Shown one piece after another: positions 1 to 11,064 of a stretch of DNA of 64,000 bases (position 1 is the first letter of the stretch; the number at the start of each line of letters is the position of its first letter). Where the stretch lies: contig NZ_VITR01000004.1 in NCBI RefSeq assembly GCF_007827955.1, positions 199,099 to 263,098 of the forward strand, read 5' to 3'. The notes below the pieces were generated by a model, which was not told the origin of the DNA, searched no databases, and saw nothing but the letters and a program-made list of their open reading frames with translations. This DNA is from Nitrospirillum pindoramense (GTDB lineage: Bacteria > Pseudomonadota > Alphaproteobacteria > Azospirillales > Azospirillaceae). A program made the position numbers and the translations under genes.

Positions 1-420
1 ACGGGAACCAAGAACGCCCTGGGGCGGATAGCGAGCGTGGTGGCGGCGCTGTGCGCCCTGGCCGCGGCGGGACAGGCCCATGCCGGCGCACCGGTGGAGG
101 TGGAGGTGACGCGGGGCGCCGACGATGATGTCACCACCGCCCTGGCCGCCGCCGTGATGCAGGCCTTCGGCAATGACGACGGCTTCGCCCTCAGCCAGGG
201 GCGCCGCGCCAATTCCCTGATCGTCGTGGTGCAGGCGCCCACGGCGGCGGCGCGCGCCGGCATCCATTACAAGTTGGCCTTCCCCATCCGCTTCCTGTCG
301 GCGCAAGGCCAAACCCTGGGATTCACCCAGGTCACCTGCCAGGAAAACACCCTGAACAAATGCGCCAATCAGACGGTGGCGGCGGCCGGCCCCGCCGCCA
401 ACAAGCTGGGCCGGCACTGA
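1..420 (+). CDS. Secreted protein of unknown function (5' end cut by window edge)
   Basis: The reading frame is open from the first base, so the true start probably lies outside the window; GTG at 37 is the first internal candidate. The visible N-terminus reads as the end of a signal peptide: a basic stretch, an Ala/Leu/Val-rich core and an AHA-G cleavage-like site about 28 codons in. The mature part is about 110 residues and is beta-rich looking, with two cysteines spaced TCQENTLNKC near the end that could form a disulfide in the periplasm. I do not recognise a family. The gene is convergent with msrB, whose stop is about 20 bp away. Confidence 0.6.
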   Translation, partial: TGTKNALGRIASVVAALCALAAAGQAHAGAPVEVEVTRGADDDVTTALAAAVMQAFGNDDGFALSQGRRANSLIVVVQAPTAAARAGIHYKLAFPIRFLSAQGQTLGFTQVTCQENTLNKCANQTVAAAGPAANKLGRH

Positions 421-439
421 GCGCTGGGGCCACCCGGTT

Positions 440-844
440 TCAGTCGGGCTCGAAAGTCATCGCCACGCCGTTGATGCAATAGCGCTGGTAGGTGGGCGGC
501 GGGCCGTCGGGGAAAACGTGCCCCAGGTGGCTGCCGCACCGGGCGCAGTGCACCTCCGTCCGCACCATGCCGTGGCTGCGGTCCACCGTGGTGGCGACGG
601 AACCCTCGACCGGATCGTTGAAGCTGGGCCAACCGGTGCCGCTTTCGAACTTGCGGGCGGACTGGAACAGCGGCTGGCCGCAGCCGGCGCAGGAAAAGGT
701 GCCCGGCCGCTTCTCATGGTTCAGGGCGCAACTGCCGGGCCGCTCGGTGCCATGGCCGCGCATGACGGCGTATTGCTCCGGCGTCAGCACCTGGCGCCAT
801 TCCTCATCCGTGCGCACGACCTCGTATTCGCCATTCATGCTCAA
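440..844 (-). CDS. msrB: Peptide-methionine (R)-S-oxide reductase MsrB
   Basis: MsrB reduces the R epimer of methionine sulfoxide in oxidised proteins, using thioredoxin as usual electron donor. The 134-residue protein is a normal-length single-domain SelR/MsrB. It has the two zinc-binding CxxC pairs (Cys52/Cys55 and Cys100/Cys103), the GTGWPSF segment, and the C-terminal RYCIN motif whose Cys123 is the catalytic nucleophile. No signal peptide is present, so it is cytoplasmic. It stands alone, divergent from the mgtC-like gene, with about 140 bp between them. Confidence 0.95.
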   Translation of the reverse strand: MSMNGEYEVVRTDEEWRQVLTPEQYAVMRGHGTERPGSCALNHEKRPGTFSCAGCGQPLFQSARKFESGTGWPSFNDPVEGSVATTVDRSHGMVRTEVHCARCGSHLGHVFPDGPPPTYQRYCINGVAMTFEPD

Positions 845-983
845 GGCTCCTTTATGCCAGATCGCTTCCCGATATGGGCCTTACCCACGCCAATTGCCAC
901 AGTTGCGGCGGCTTGCCTTCCATCGCGGTGGAGGTCATAAACGGCGCTGATCGGCGCGGCGCCCGAAGACCAAGGAATACAGG

Positions 984-1700
984 ATGATAACCGGCGACCT
1001 GACCAACCCCTTGGAAGTGGTGTTGCGCCTGGCCATGGCGTTGACCCTGGGCTCCGGCATCGGCTTTGAGCGCCAGTTGCACCAGAAGATGGCGGGGCTG
1101 CGCACCAACGCCCTGGTGGCCCTGGGCTCCGCCGGTTTCGTCATCTTCTCCGCCATGGTGGGCCAGGGCGATCCCACCCGCGTCGCCGCCCAGGTGGTGT
1201 CGGGCATCGGCTTCCTGGGGGCTGGCGTCATCCTGCGCGAGGGCGTGAACGTCCATGGGCTGAACACCGCCGCCACCCTCTGGTGTTCGGCCATGGTCGG
1301 CACCTTCGCCGGCGGCGGCTATTGGCTGCCCAGCGTGGCGGCGGCCGGCTTCGTCGTGGTCACCAACCTGATCCTGCGCCCCCTGGTGCGCCGCATGAAC
1401 CGCCGCATCCTGGTGGCCACGGATGTGGAGACGCACTACACCGTTTCCGTCACCTGCAAGGGGGCGGAGGAGGCGCACATCCGCTCCCTGCTCATGCACG
1501 CGCTCAGCCACGGCGGCCTGGGCCTGCGCCGCATCGACAGCCAGGACGTGCCGGACACCACCAAGGTGGACGTGACCGCCAAGGCCGTCTCCCCCACCCG
1601 CAACGACGCGGCGATGGAACAGATGGTGGGCCGCCTGAGCCTGGAACCCTACGTCTACGCCGTCAGCTGGGAAGTGGAACGGGCCGAGCCGGAGGGCTGA
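984..1700 (+). CDS. MgtC/SapB family membrane protein
   Basis: The 238-residue protein has the MgtC/SapB architecture: several transmembrane helices in the first ~130 residues and a soluble ACT-like C-terminal domain. Diagnostic segments are GSGIGFERQLHQ, the KMAGLRTNALVALG stretch after the first helices, and GIGFLGAGVILREG. Family members are linked to growth in low magnesium and, in pathogens, to modulation of F1Fo ATP synthase; that role is not shown here. AAGGA sits before the ATG at 984. It ends convergently, 3 bp from the stop of the ScfR-family regulator. Confidence 0.88.
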   Translation: MITGDLTNPLEVVLRLAMALTLGSGIGFERQLHQKMAGLRTNALVALGSAGFVIFSAMVGQGDPTRVAAQVVSGIGFLGAGVILREGVNVHGLNTAATLWCSAMVGTFAGGGYWLPSVAAAGFVVVTNLILRPLVRRMNRRILVATDVETHYTVSVTCKGAEEAHIRSLLMHALSHGGLGLRRIDSQDVPDTTKVDVTAKAVSPTRNDAAMEQMVGRLSLEPYVYAVSWEVERAEPEG

Positions 1701-1703
1701 GGG

Positions 1704-3140
1704 CTACTTCACCCCCGCCGGCGTCATGCTGAACGGCACCACATGGCGTTCATGCCCGGCGATGGCCAAGCCCCGGCCGATGGAGGGGAAGGCGCGGTGG
1801 CGGCAGTCGTCGCGGTCGCAGACCTTGCAACTGGAGCCGATGGGCACCGCCGTTTCCTGGTTCTGCAAATCCAGGCCGGCGGAATAGACCAGCTCGGCGG
1901 CATGGCTGATCTCACAGCCCAGGCCCAGCGCCGCCTCGCGCGGGCGGGACAGGTGGCCGCCGCCGGTCAGGGTGACGGTGCGGGCGATGCAGAGATAGGT
2001 GACGCCGTCGGGCGTGCGCGCCACCTGCACCAGGATGCGGCCCGGCTGGGCGAACGCCTCGTGCACATTCCACAAAGGACAGGCGCCGCCGAAGCGGGCG
2101 AACTGGAACCGCGTGGCGCTGCTGCGTTTGAAGATGTTGCCCGCCCGGTCGACCTTCAGGAAATAGAAAGGGATGCCGGCGTTGCCCGGCCGCTGCATGG
2201 TGCTGAGCCGGTGGCACACCTGCTCGAAACTGGTGCCGAAATGGTTCTGCAGCCGCTCGATATCATGGCGCACCGCCCGCGCCTGGGTCAGGAAGCGGCC
2301 ATAGGGCAGGATCAGGGCGCCGGCGAAATAATTGGCCAGGCCGGTATAGGCCAGGGCCCGCGCCTCCGGGCTGCTGAGCGGGGCCTTGCGCACCTCCTCC
2401 TCGATCAGGGGGGCGAACTGCATGCGGCCGATCTGCTGCGCCAGGAAGAAGGCGCGGCTTTCGCGCGGCGCGCTTTCCGCCAGGTGCAACTGGCGCAGCG
2501 CCGGATCATAGCGCCACAGCACCCCCTCCGTTCCCAGCGCGGGGGACACGGCGCAGGCGACGCCATGCCGGTCGCGCAGGTAATCGATCAAATCCTCCAA
2601 TAGGCGGGTGGGCGCGAAGCCCTGGCTTTCGAACAGGGTCTCCGCCGCTACGTCCAGGCTGGCGAAGTGGTTGCGCTTGCTCTGCACGAAGTCGCGCACG
2701 TCGTCATAGGGGAACGGGGCCGTGCCGCTGGTCTCCGCCTCCAAATCCTGATCCAGGCGATGACGGGCCCCCTCCTCCATCAGATGCTGGTAGGCGCGGT
2801 AGAGCTTGATGAATTGGCCGGCGATGCCGGGGGCGGCGCGCACCGCGTCGCTGATGGCGCTGAGGCTGGACCCGTCGTCGGCGAACAGCGGATCGCCCAG
2901 CACCTCGCGCAGCTCGCTGCCCAGGCGCAGGTCGCTGTCGTCGGCGAAATGGCGCGGTTCCACCCCGAAGACGGCGGAAATGGCGGCCAGTGCCGCCGCG
3001 CTGAGCGGCCGCTGGTTGTTCTCGATCTGGCTCAGATAACTCATGGACAGGTGGCTGGCCTGGGCCAGGGCGGACAGCGCCATGCCCCGCTGCTGCCGCA
3101 ACTGCCGCACCCGTTCGCCTGCGAAGATCTTGCCCGCCAT
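1704..3140 (-). CDS. pccR: Short-chain fatty acyl-CoA regulator (ScfR/PccR family, XRE HTH + IrrE-like domain)
   Basis: The first ~60 residues form an XRE/Cro helix-turn-helix (RVRQLRQQRGMALSALAQ, then MSYLSQIENNQRPLS). A long IrrE/ImmA-like middle and a C-terminal domain with conserved cysteines (CKVCDRDDCRHRAFP) follow. This matches the ScfR family (RamB, and PccR of Rhodobacter), which senses short-chain acyl-CoA. I start it at the ATG at 3140 (478 residues): a GGAGGAAAGG purine stretch precedes it and the HTH begins directly after, whereas the extension to 3215 has no homology-like content. It is divergent from pccB, the known PccR target, so propionyl-CoA control is likely. The symbol is assigned by family and context. 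Confidence 0.88.
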   Translation of the reverse strand: MAGKIFAGERVRQLRQQRGMALSALAQASHLSMSYLSQIENNQRPLSAAALAAISAVFGVEPRHFADDSDLRLGSELREVLGDPLFADDGSSLSAISDAVRAAPGIAGQFIKLYRAYQHLMEEGARHRLDQDLEAETSGTAPFPYDDVRDFVQSKRNHFASLDVAAETLFESQGFAPTRLLEDLIDYLRDRHGVACAVSPALGTEGVLWRYDPALRQLHLAESAPRESRAFFLAQQIGRMQFAPLIEEEVRKAPLSSPEARALAYTGLANYFAGALILPYGRFLTQARAVRHDIERLQNHFGTSFEQVCHRLSTMQRPGNAGIPFYFLKVDRAGNIFKRSSATRFQFARFGGACPLWNVHEAFAQPGRILVQVARTPDGVTYLCIARTVTLTGGGHLSRPREAALGLGCEISHAAELVYSAGLDLQNQETAVPIGSSCKVCDRDDCRHRAFPSIGRGLAIAGHERHVVPFSMTPAGVK

Positions 3141-3160
3141 GGCCGCCGCACCTTTCCTCC

Positions 3161-3180
3161 GTTTCACAAAGTTTACAAAA
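3161..3180. promoter_or_regulatory. Possible degenerate ScfR/PccR site near the regulator start
   Basis: Read on the minus strand this is TTTTGTAAACTTTGTGAAAC: two imperfect TTTGYRAA-like words one base apart. It resembles the TTTGCAAA half-site described for PccR and the AACTTTGCAAA motif of RamB. It lies 21 to 40 bp upstream of the regulator ATG, so it may mediate autoregulation. The match is imperfect and no binding is shown. Confidence 0.4.
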
Positions 3181-3237
3181 TATCGGCCCCGGCGTCGCAC
3201 GATTTCGCGTGGCATTGACTTGAACTGGGATCACACT

Positions 3238-3247
3238 GTTTGCAAAC
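3238..3247. promoter_or_regulatory. Candidate PccR operator GTTTGCAAAC between pccR and pccB
   Basis: This is a perfect 10-bp palindrome containing the complete TTTGCAAA word reported for PccR upstream of pccB in Rhodobacter. It lies 98 bp upstream of the regulator ATG and 112 bp upstream of the pccB start, in the shared intergenic region. The reported arrangement is two such words four bases apart; here I see only one perfect copy, with a degenerate pair at 3161-3180. Confidence 0.6.
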
Positions 3248-3358
3248 ATCGCAGCTGTCAATCAAGGCCACGGGACCAACCTTTGCGTGAGTCCCACCCG
3301 GCCATAGCCACCAAGCCGCCGCCACCCGGCGCAGCGATAACCGGTCAGGAGACGGGCG

Positions 3359-4894
<1,536 letters not shown>

Positions 4895-4905
4895 GGCCTC
4901 CCCCG

Positions 4906-6912
4906 ATGTTCTCGAAAATCCTGATCGCCAACCGGGGCGAGATCGCCTGCCGGGTCATCAAGACGGCACGCCGCATGGGCATCAAGACCGTCGCCGTCTA
5001 TTCCGAGGCCGACGCCGGCGCCTTGCATGTGCAGATGGCGGATGAGGCCGTGGCCATCGGCCCGGCGCCGTCGGCCCAAAGCTACCTGGTGGCCGACCGC
5101 ATCATCCAGGCCTGCCTGGAGACGGGGGCCGAGGCCGTGCACCCCGGCTATGGCTTCCTGTCGGAAAAGGCCGCGTTCTGCGAGGCCTTGAAGGCCGCCG
5201 GCATCGCCTTCATCGGCCCGGACGTCCACGCCATCGGCGCCATGGGCGACAAGATCGAGTCCAAGAAGCTGGCCAAGGCCGCCGGCGTCTCCACCGTCCC
5301 TGGTTATCTGGGCGTCATCAAGGACGATGAGGAGGCGGTGCGCATCGCCCACGACATCGGCTATCCGGTGATGATCAAGGCGTCGGCCGGTGGTGGCGGC
5401 AAGGGCATGCGTGTGGCCTGGGACGACGCCCAGACGCGCGAAGGCTTCCGCAGCGCCAGCAACGAGGCGCGGTCCAGCTTCGCCGACGACCGGGTGTTCA
5501 TCGAAAAGTACGTGACCGAGCCCCGGCACATCGAAATCCAGGTCATGGCCGACGCCTTCGGGAACTGCGTCTATCTGGGCGAGCGTGAATGCAGCATCCA
5601 GCGCCGCCACCAGAAGGTGATCGAGGAGGCGCCCAGCCCCTTCCTGGATGAGGCCACGCGCAAGGCCATGGGTGAGCAGGCCGTGGCCCTGGCGCAGGCG
5701 GTGCAATACCGCAGCGCCGGCACGGTTGAGTTCATCGTCGACAAGGACCGTAACTTCTACTTCCTGGAGATGAACACCCGCCTGCAGGTGGAACATCCAG
5801 TGACGGAGATGATCACCGGCCTGGATCTGGTGGAACTGATGATCCGTGTGGCGGCGGGCGAGAAGCTGCCCCTGACCCAGGCCGACGTAAAGCTGACCGG
5901 CTGGGCGCTGGAAGCCCGCGTGTACGCGGAGGAGCCGACGCGCAACTTCCTGCCCTCCATCGGCCGCGTCACCCGCTACCGTCCCCCGTCGGAAGGGCCG
6001 GGCGCGCAAGAGGGCAGCATCGTCCGCGTGGATACCGGCATCCATGAGGGCGGCGAGATCAGCATGTTCTACGATCCGATGATCGCCAAGCTGATTACCT
6101 ACGGCCCCGACCGCGCCACGGCCATCACCGCCATGGGCGACGCGCTGGACCGCTTCCAGATCCGCGGCGTGGGCCACAACATCAGCTTCCTGGCCGCCCT
6201 GGTGGAATCCCGCCGCTTCGGTGAGGGCCGCCTGACCACCAACTTCATCGCCGAGGAATTCCCGGACGGATTCCATGGCCGCGAACTGCCGGCCGAGGGG
6301 CTGACCCGTCTGCTGGCCATGGCCGCCAGCATCCACCGCAGCCGGGTGGAACGGGACGCGACCATCTCCGGCCAGATGGCCGGCCACCACCGCGTGGTGC
6401 CCGCCACCTGGGTGGTGCGCTGCGGCCGGGACAACCACCCGGCGGAGATCGTCGCCGTGGAGGACGGCCATGACGTGACGCTGGACGGCCGGACCTATGC
6501 GGTGCGCAACAGCGACTGGCACCCCGGCCAATCGCTGTGGGCCGGCAGAGTGGACGGTCACGCCCTGGCTGTGCAGGTGGACGGCACCGGCATCGGCTAC
6601 CGCCTGTTCCATGGCGGGGCGGAGCTGGAGGTGCAGGTGCTGACCGCCAGGGCGGCGGAGTTCGCGGCCCTGATGCCTATCAAGGCCAAGCCGGACATGT
6701 CCAAGTTCCTGCTGTCGCCCATGCCGGGCCTGCTGGTCACCGTGGCGGTGGCCGTGGGTGACGAGGTCAAGGCCGGCCAGGAACTGGCGGTGGTGGAGGC
6801 CATGAAGATGGAAAACATCCTGCGCGCCGAATCCGACGGCAAGGTCAAGAAGATCGCGGCCCAAAAGGGCACGTCCCTGGCCGTCGACCAGATCATCATC
6901 GAGTTCGAGTGA
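4906..6912 (+). CDS. pccA: Propionyl-CoA carboxylase alpha subunit (biotin carboxylase + BCCP)
   Basis: This 668-residue protein carboxylates its own biotin with ATP and bicarbonate and hands the carboxyl group to PccB. Domains in order: biotin carboxylase N domain ([14 protein letters not shown] at the start), ATP-grasp domain with the glycine-rich [12 protein letters not shown] loop, biotin carboxylase C domain to about residue 450, a linking BT-type region, and a C-terminal biotinyl carrier domain with the AMKM motif, biotinylated Lys634. The length and BT linker fit a PCC alpha subunit rather than stand-alone AccC. It lies 11 bp after pccB and overlaps the next gene. Confidence 0.95.
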   Translation: MFSKILIANRGEIACRVIKTARRMGIKTVAVYSEADAGALHVQMADEAVAIGPAPSAQSYLVADRIIQACLETGAEAVHPGYGFLSEKAAFCEALKAAGIAFIGPDVHAIGAMGDKIESKKLAKAAGVSTVPGYLGVIKDDEEAVRIAHDIGYPVMIKASAGGGGKGMRVAWDDAQTREGFRSASNEARSSFADDRVFIEKYVTEPRHIEIQVMADAFGNCVYLGERECSIQRRHQKVIEEAPSPFLDEATRKAMGEQAVALAQAVQYRSAGTVEFIVDKDRNFYFLEMNTRLQVEHPVTEMITGLDLVELMIRVAAGEKLPLTQADVKLTGWALEARVYAEEPTRNFLPSIGRVTRYRPPSEGPGAQEGSIVRVDTGIHEGGEISMFYDPMIAKLITYGPDRATAITAMGDALDRFQIRGVGHNISFLAALVESRRFGEGRLTTNFIAEEFPDGFHGRELPAEGLTRLLAMAASIHRSRVERDATISGQMAGHHRVVPATWVVRCGRDNHPAEIVAVEDGHDVTLDGRTYAVRNSDWHPGQSLWAGRVDGHALAVQVDGTGIGYRLFHGGAELEVQVLTARAAEFAALMPIKAKPDMSKFLLSPMPGLLVTVAVAVGDEVKAGQELAVVEAMKMENILRAESDGKVKKIAAQKGTSLAVDQIIIEFE

Positions 6913-9068
6913 CCATCATGAGCGACTTCCCCGAGAAGACACTGGCCGATTGGCAGCGCCTGGCCGCCAAGGAATTCGGCGCCGACCCCGAAGGCCTGGT
7001 GCGCACCACGCCCGAGGGCATCGCGGTGAAGCCGCTCTACACCGCGGCGGACCTGGAGGGGCTGGAGCTTCAGACCCTGCCCGGCTTCGTGCCCTACACC
7101 CGGGGTCCCCGGGCCACCATGTACAGCCACCGGCCCTGGACCATCCGGCAATACGCCGGCTTCTCCACGGCGGAGGAAAGCAACCGCTTCTACAAGGCCA
7201 ACCTGGCGGCAGGCCAGATGGGCCTGTCGGTGGCCTTCGACCTGGCCACCCATCGCGGCTATGACAGCGACCACCCCCGCGTGGTGGGCGACGTGGGCAA
7301 AGCCGGTGTCGCCATCGACAGCGTGGAGGACATGAAGATCCTGTTCGACGGCATCCCGTTGGACAAGATGAGCGTGTCCATGACCATGAACGGCGCCGTG
7401 CTGCCGGTGCTTGCCGGCTACATCGTGGCGGCGGAGGAACAGGGTGTGGGCCAGGACAAGCTGTCCGGGACCATCCAGAACGACATCCTGAAGGAGTTCA
7501 TGGTCCGCAACACCTACATCTACCCGCCCACCCCCAGCATGCGCATCGTGGCCGACATTATCGAGTACACGGCGCTGAACATGCCCAAGTTCAACTCCAT
7601 CTCCATCAGCGGCTACCACATGCAGGAAGCCGGGGCCACGGCGGTGCAGGAGCTGGCCTTCACCCTGGCGGACGGGTTGGAGTATGTGCGAGCGGCGGCG
7701 TCAAAGGGCCTGAAGGTCGACCAGTTCGCCCCGCGCCTGTCCTTCTTCTTCGCCATCGGCATGAACTTCTTCATGGAGGTGGCCAAGCTGCGCGCCGCCC
7801 GCCTGCTGTGGGCCAAGCTGATGAAGAAGCATTTCGACCCGCAGGATGCGCGGTCGCTGGCCCTGCGCACCCATTGCCAGACCTCGGGCGTCAGCCTGAC
7901 GGAGCAGGACCCCTACAACAACGTGGTGCGCACCACCATCGAGGCCATGGCCGCCGTGTTGGGCGGCACGCAGTCGCTGCACACCAACAGCTTTGACGAG
8001 GCGCTGGGCCTGCCCACACCCTTCTCCGCCCGCATCGCCCGTAACACCCAGCTGATCATCGCGGAGGAGACCGGCGTGCCCCATGTCGTCGACCCGCTGG
8101 GCGGCAGCTATTACGTCGAGAGCCTGACCCACAGCCTCGCGGCCGAGGCGGAGAAGCTGATCGACCAGGTGGAGGGTATGGGCGGCATGACCAAGGCCGT
8201 GGACAGCGGCCTGCCCAAGCTGATGATCGAGGAGGCGGCGGCCCGCCGCCAGGCCCGCATCGACCGGGGCGAGGAAGTGGTGGTCGGCGTCAACAAGTAC
8301 CGGCCCCAGAACCCGGAGCGGGTGGAGGTGCTGGACATCGACAACACCGCCGTGCGCGAGGCTCAGATCGCCCGCCTCAACGCCATCCGCGCCGGCCGCG
8401 ACGAGGCCGCCGTCACCGCCGCGTTGGCGGCCCTGTCGCAAGGGGCCGCGGCCGGCACCGGCAACTTGCTGGACCTGGCCATCAAAGCGACGCGCGCCCG
8501 CGCCACCGTGGGCGAAATCTCCGACGCGCTGGAGAAGGTGTTCACCCGCCACCGCGCCGTCATCCGCTCCGTCAGCGGTGTCTACGGCTCGGCGTACGAC
8601 GGAGATGAGGGCTTCGCCCGCATCCGCAAGGATGTGGAGGCCTTCGCGGAGGCCGAGGGCCGCCGTCCGCGTATGCTGGTGGTGAAGATGGGCCAAGACG
8701 GCCACGACCGGGGCGCCAAGGTCATCGCCACGGCCTTCGCCGACATCGGCTTCGACGTCGACGTGGGCCCGCTGTTCCAGACGCCGGAGGAAGCGGCCCG
8801 CCAGGCGGTGGAGAACGACGTGCACGTCATCGGCGTGTCGTCGCAGGCCGCCGGGCACAAGACCCTGGTGCCGGCCCTGATCGACAGCCTGAAGGCGCAA
8901 GGCGCCGGCGACATCCTGGTGGTGTGCGGCGGCGTCATCCCGCCGCAGGACTATGACATGCTGTACCAGGCGGGCGCCGCCGCCATCTATGGCCCCGGCA
9001 CCAACATCCCCACCGCTGCCGCCGAAATCCTGGACATCCTGCGCAAGCGCCGGCCGGCCGCCGCTTGA
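6909..9068 (+). CDS. scpA: Methylmalonyl-CoA mutase, single-chain, B12-dependent
   Basis: The enzyme converts (R)-methylmalonyl-CoA to succinyl-CoA using adenosylcobalamin, finishing the propionate route begun by pccB-pccA. At 719 residues it is the large catalytic type with its own cobalamin domain: an N-terminal TIM barrel ([27 protein letters not shown], and [15 protein letters not shown] near 320), then a C-terminal flavodoxin-like B12 domain with DGHDRG, the cobalt-ligating His being residue 599 in this numbering. GTG at 6909 overlaps the pccA stop; ATG at 6918 is an equally good start. Methylmalonyl-CoA epimerase and the MeaB/ArgK chaperone are not next to it. Confidence 0.95.
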   Translation: MTIMSDFPEKTLADWQRLAAKEFGADPEGLVRTTPEGIAVKPLYTAADLEGLELQTLPGFVPYTRGPRATMYSHRPWTIRQYAGFSTAEESNRFYKANLAAGQMGLSVAFDLATHRGYDSDHPRVVGDVGKAGVAIDSVEDMKILFDGIPLDKMSVSMTMNGAVLPVLAGYIVAAEEQGVGQDKLSGTIQNDILKEFMVRNTYIYPPTPSMRIVADIIEYTALNMPKFNSISISGYHMQEAGATAVQELAFTLADGLEYVRAAASKGLKVDQFAPRLSFFFAIGMNFFMEVAKLRAARLLWAKLMKKHFDPQDARSLALRTHCQTSGVSLTEQDPYNNVVRTTIEAMAAVLGGTQSLHTNSFDEALGLPTPFSARIARNTQLIIAEETGVPHVVDPLGGSYYVESLTHSLAAEAEKLIDQVEGMGGMTKAVDSGLPKLMIEEAAARRQARIDRGEEVVVGVNKYRPQNPERVEVLDIDNTAVREAQIARLNAIRAGRDEAAVTAALAALSQGAAAGTGNLLDLAIKATRARATVGEISDALEKVFTRHRAVIRSVSGVYGSAYDGDEGFARIRKDVEAFAEAEGRRPRMLVVKMGQDGHDRGAKVIATAFADIGFDVDVGPLFQTPEEAARQAVENDVHVIGVSSQAAGHKTLVPALIDSLKAQGAGDILVVCGGVIPPQDYDMLYQAGAAAIYGPGTNIPTAAAEILDILRKRRPAAA

Positions 9069-9226
9069 CCCGTCACCGTCACAGCCATGCAGGCAGCGAA
9101 GGACCGCGTGCACGGGGCGCACAGCGGTCCGCCCTGCCCCCGCACGTCCCCTGTGTTAGCATCCCCCCCGTGTAAGCATTCAGGCCCAGGGCGTGGCACC
9201 ACGGGCGGCGTAGGGGACAGGGCATC

Positions 9227-10507
9227 ATGGGTATGGAGTCGGATCACCCGCTGCGTGGCGTTCTGATGCAGGAGTTGCACTCCCGCATGGCCCTGCCCCT
9301 GGCGGCGCCGGCGGAGGTCTTCCACGTCACCTATCTCTGCACCCCGGCGGAAGGGACGGCCGGCGCCGCCCGGCTGCTGACGGTCCTGGGTTCCCCGCCC
9401 GCGACCGATGCCGAGGCGCCGCGCTACGGCGTCATCGCCACCACCATCGCCGGCCGGCCCGCGCAGGTGAAGTGGGAGCATCATACCGAGTTCCTCAGCA
9501 CCAGCGTGGCCGTCAGCGGTACCGATGGGGACGCGACCCGTCTGGCTGTGGAAACCTTGCTGGACGGTGTGTTCGCGCCCATGGGGCCGCGCCGGCTGGC
9601 GGCCGTGCATATCCGGGTGGAGCCGGCCGACGGCGCGCCGGCGCCCCAGGCCCTGAAAGCCCGCTTCCCCACCGGGACGTGCGCCGGCGCCGTGGTCAAT
9701 GGCGGCGAGGCCCTGGTGGCCCTGGATTTCCACATCGATGACGACGGCTACAGCCGGGCCTTGATCCAGAATTGGGGTTTGACCAACGACCGCCTCGGCC
9801 GGCTGGTCCAGCGCATCCTGGAGATCGAGACCTACCGCGCCGCCGCCTTCCTGGCCTTCCCCCAGGCGCGGGAAACCATGGCGGCCCTGACCGACATGGA
9901 ACGGCGGCTGGAAGAAACCGTGGGCCGCATCCGCGACAGCAAGACCCCGGCGGAGGACCGCGCCATCCTGGACAGCCTGACCAACCTGGCCGTCGACCTG
10001 GGCCACTTGGTCACCCGCAACCGCTGGCGTTTTGGCGCCAGCCTGGCGTATGGCGAGATCGTGAACGAGCGGCTGGAGGAACTGCGGGAAGAACGCATCC
10101 CCGGCCTGCAGCGCGTCGGCCTGTTCCTGAAGCGCCGCCTGCGCCCCGGTATCCGGACGGTGGAGGCCGCCGCGCGCCTTCAAGGCGAACTGGCCGCCGG
10201 CATGGAACGTGCCCAGGCCAGCCTGCGCACCCGCGTCGATGTCGGCCTGTCCAGCCAGAGCGCCACCCTCCTGACATCGCTGGACCGCAATTCCAGCATG
10301 CATGTCCGCATCCAGGAGGCGGTTGAGGCGCTGTCCATCGTGGGCATCACCTATTACCTGGTGTCGCTGGTGGAAAAGGTGATGCACGGCCTGCCGGAAA
10401 CGGAGGGCTGGCCCTCCACCAGCCGCATCGTGGCCATCGCCGTGCCGGTGTGCGCCGGCGTCGTCGCCATCGCCGCCCGCTGGCTGCGGCGCAACATGCC
10501 GCATTGA
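9227..10507 (+). CDS. DUF3422 family protein with C-terminal membrane anchor
   Basis: The 426-residue protein begins with the typical DUF3422 N-terminus (DHPLRGVLMQELHSR) and has a long helical middle with several Glu/Arg-rich coiled-coil-like stretches. It ends in two probable transmembrane helices (about 365-380 and 405-420). That layout suggests a cytoplasmic sensor-like or scaffolding domain tethered to the inner membrane, but no biochemical function is established for the family to my knowledge. GGGGACAGG precedes the ATG; a second ATG lies 6 bp further in. It follows the mutase on the same strand after 158 bp, and a separate transcript seems likely. Confidence 0.8.
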   Translation: MGMESDHPLRGVLMQELHSRMALPLAAPAEVFHVTYLCTPAEGTAGAARLLTVLGSPPATDAEAPRYGVIATTIAGRPAQVKWEHHTEFLSTSVAVSGTDGDATRLAVETLLDGVFAPMGPRRLAAVHIRVEPADGAPAPQALKARFPTGTCAGAVVNGGEALVALDFHIDDDGYSRALIQNWGLTNDRLGRLVQRILEIETYRAAAFLAFPQARETMAALTDMERRLEETVGRIRDSKTPAEDRAILDSLTNLAVDLGHLVTRNRWRFGASLAYGEIVNERLEELREERIPGLQRVGLFLKRRLRPGIRTVEAAARLQGELAAGMERAQASLRTRVDVGLSSQSATLLTSLDRNSSMHVRIQEAVEALSIVGITYYLVSLVEKVMHGLPETEGWPSTSRIVAIAVPVCAGVVAIAARWLRRNMPH

Positions 10508-10523
10508 AGGACCTAGCCGGGGC

Positions 10524-10904
10524 CTATTTGGGCGGGGCGTAGCAGGCGACGATGTCGGCGCAATTCACTGCCTTGGGCCCCGCCAGCGTGCCGGTATTCT
10601 GGGTGCCATCGCGGCTGAGACTATCGCCGCGTGATGGCGGCGGCAGTTCCAGCGGTCCGAACATGACCTTCAGGCGGGCATATTCGGTATCGTGGTAAGC
10701 CTTCTCCTCCTCCGGTGTCGGCAACACGCGCGGGGTGATGATGATTTCGCGCGGAAGCTCGTCGGTTAAAGCCGGTGGGACGGCAGGGCCGGCGACCGGA
10801 CTATCGGTCGAATTGCCCGTATCCTGGGCCTCTGCCCCAGGCGACAGGAGGACGGCCACGCCGGTCAGGGCAACGCTGGCAAGGATCAGCACAGAACGAC
10901 GCAT
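10524..10904 (-). CDS. Small secreted protein of unknown function
   Basis: Starting at ATG 10904 gives a 126-residue protein with a clear signal peptide (MRRSVLILASVALTGVAVLL, then a site after GAEAQ). The longer frame to 10967 would bury this signal, so the internal ATG is preferred. The mature part is rich in Pro, Thr and Glu, with a motif REIIITPRVLPTPEEE and two C-terminal cysteines in NCADIVACYAPP, probably a disulfide. I do not recognise a family. It is convergent with the DUF3422 gene, 16 bp away. Confidence 0.65.
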   Translation of the reverse strand: MRRSVLILASVALTGVAVLLSPGAEAQDTGNSTDSPVAGPAVPPALTDELPREIIITPRVLPTPEEEKAYHDTEYARLKVMFGPLELPPPSRGDSLSRDGTQNTGTLAGPKAVNCADIVACYAPPK

Positions 10905-11001
10905 GATGTCACCGCTTCTAGGCCGAGGGATGGTCAAAAGCGTAGTCCACGCCCGACCGACCGCCAACCAAAACGCGATGCCGACTAAATAAATTCAATT
11001 T

Positions 11002-11053
11002 CACTATAATGAACGGGCGGCGATACCACCATCGCCACCCGTTCATTATAGTG
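11002..11053. repeat. Long near-perfect inverted repeat; terminator or small palindromic element
   Basis: The left arm 11002-11024 and right arm 11031-11053 pair over 23 bp with a single mismatch around a six-base ACCACC spacer. The left arm begins CACTATAATGAACGGG. It lies 12 bp beyond the stop of the alcohol dehydrogenase, where a terminator for that gene would be. After the hairpin on the minus strand the sequence is AAATTGAATTTATTT, only moderately U-rich. Each arm contains a perfect TATAAT, unusual for an ordinary terminator, so a dispersed palindromic element is an alternative. Confidence 0.7.
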
Positions 11054-11064
11054 GAAAAAGGCGA

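Noticed and set aside
492-950. Plus-strand open frames across msrB
   Set aside because: They run antisense to a clear MsrB with all metal and catalytic cysteines; their translations have no coherent fold and arise from GC bias.
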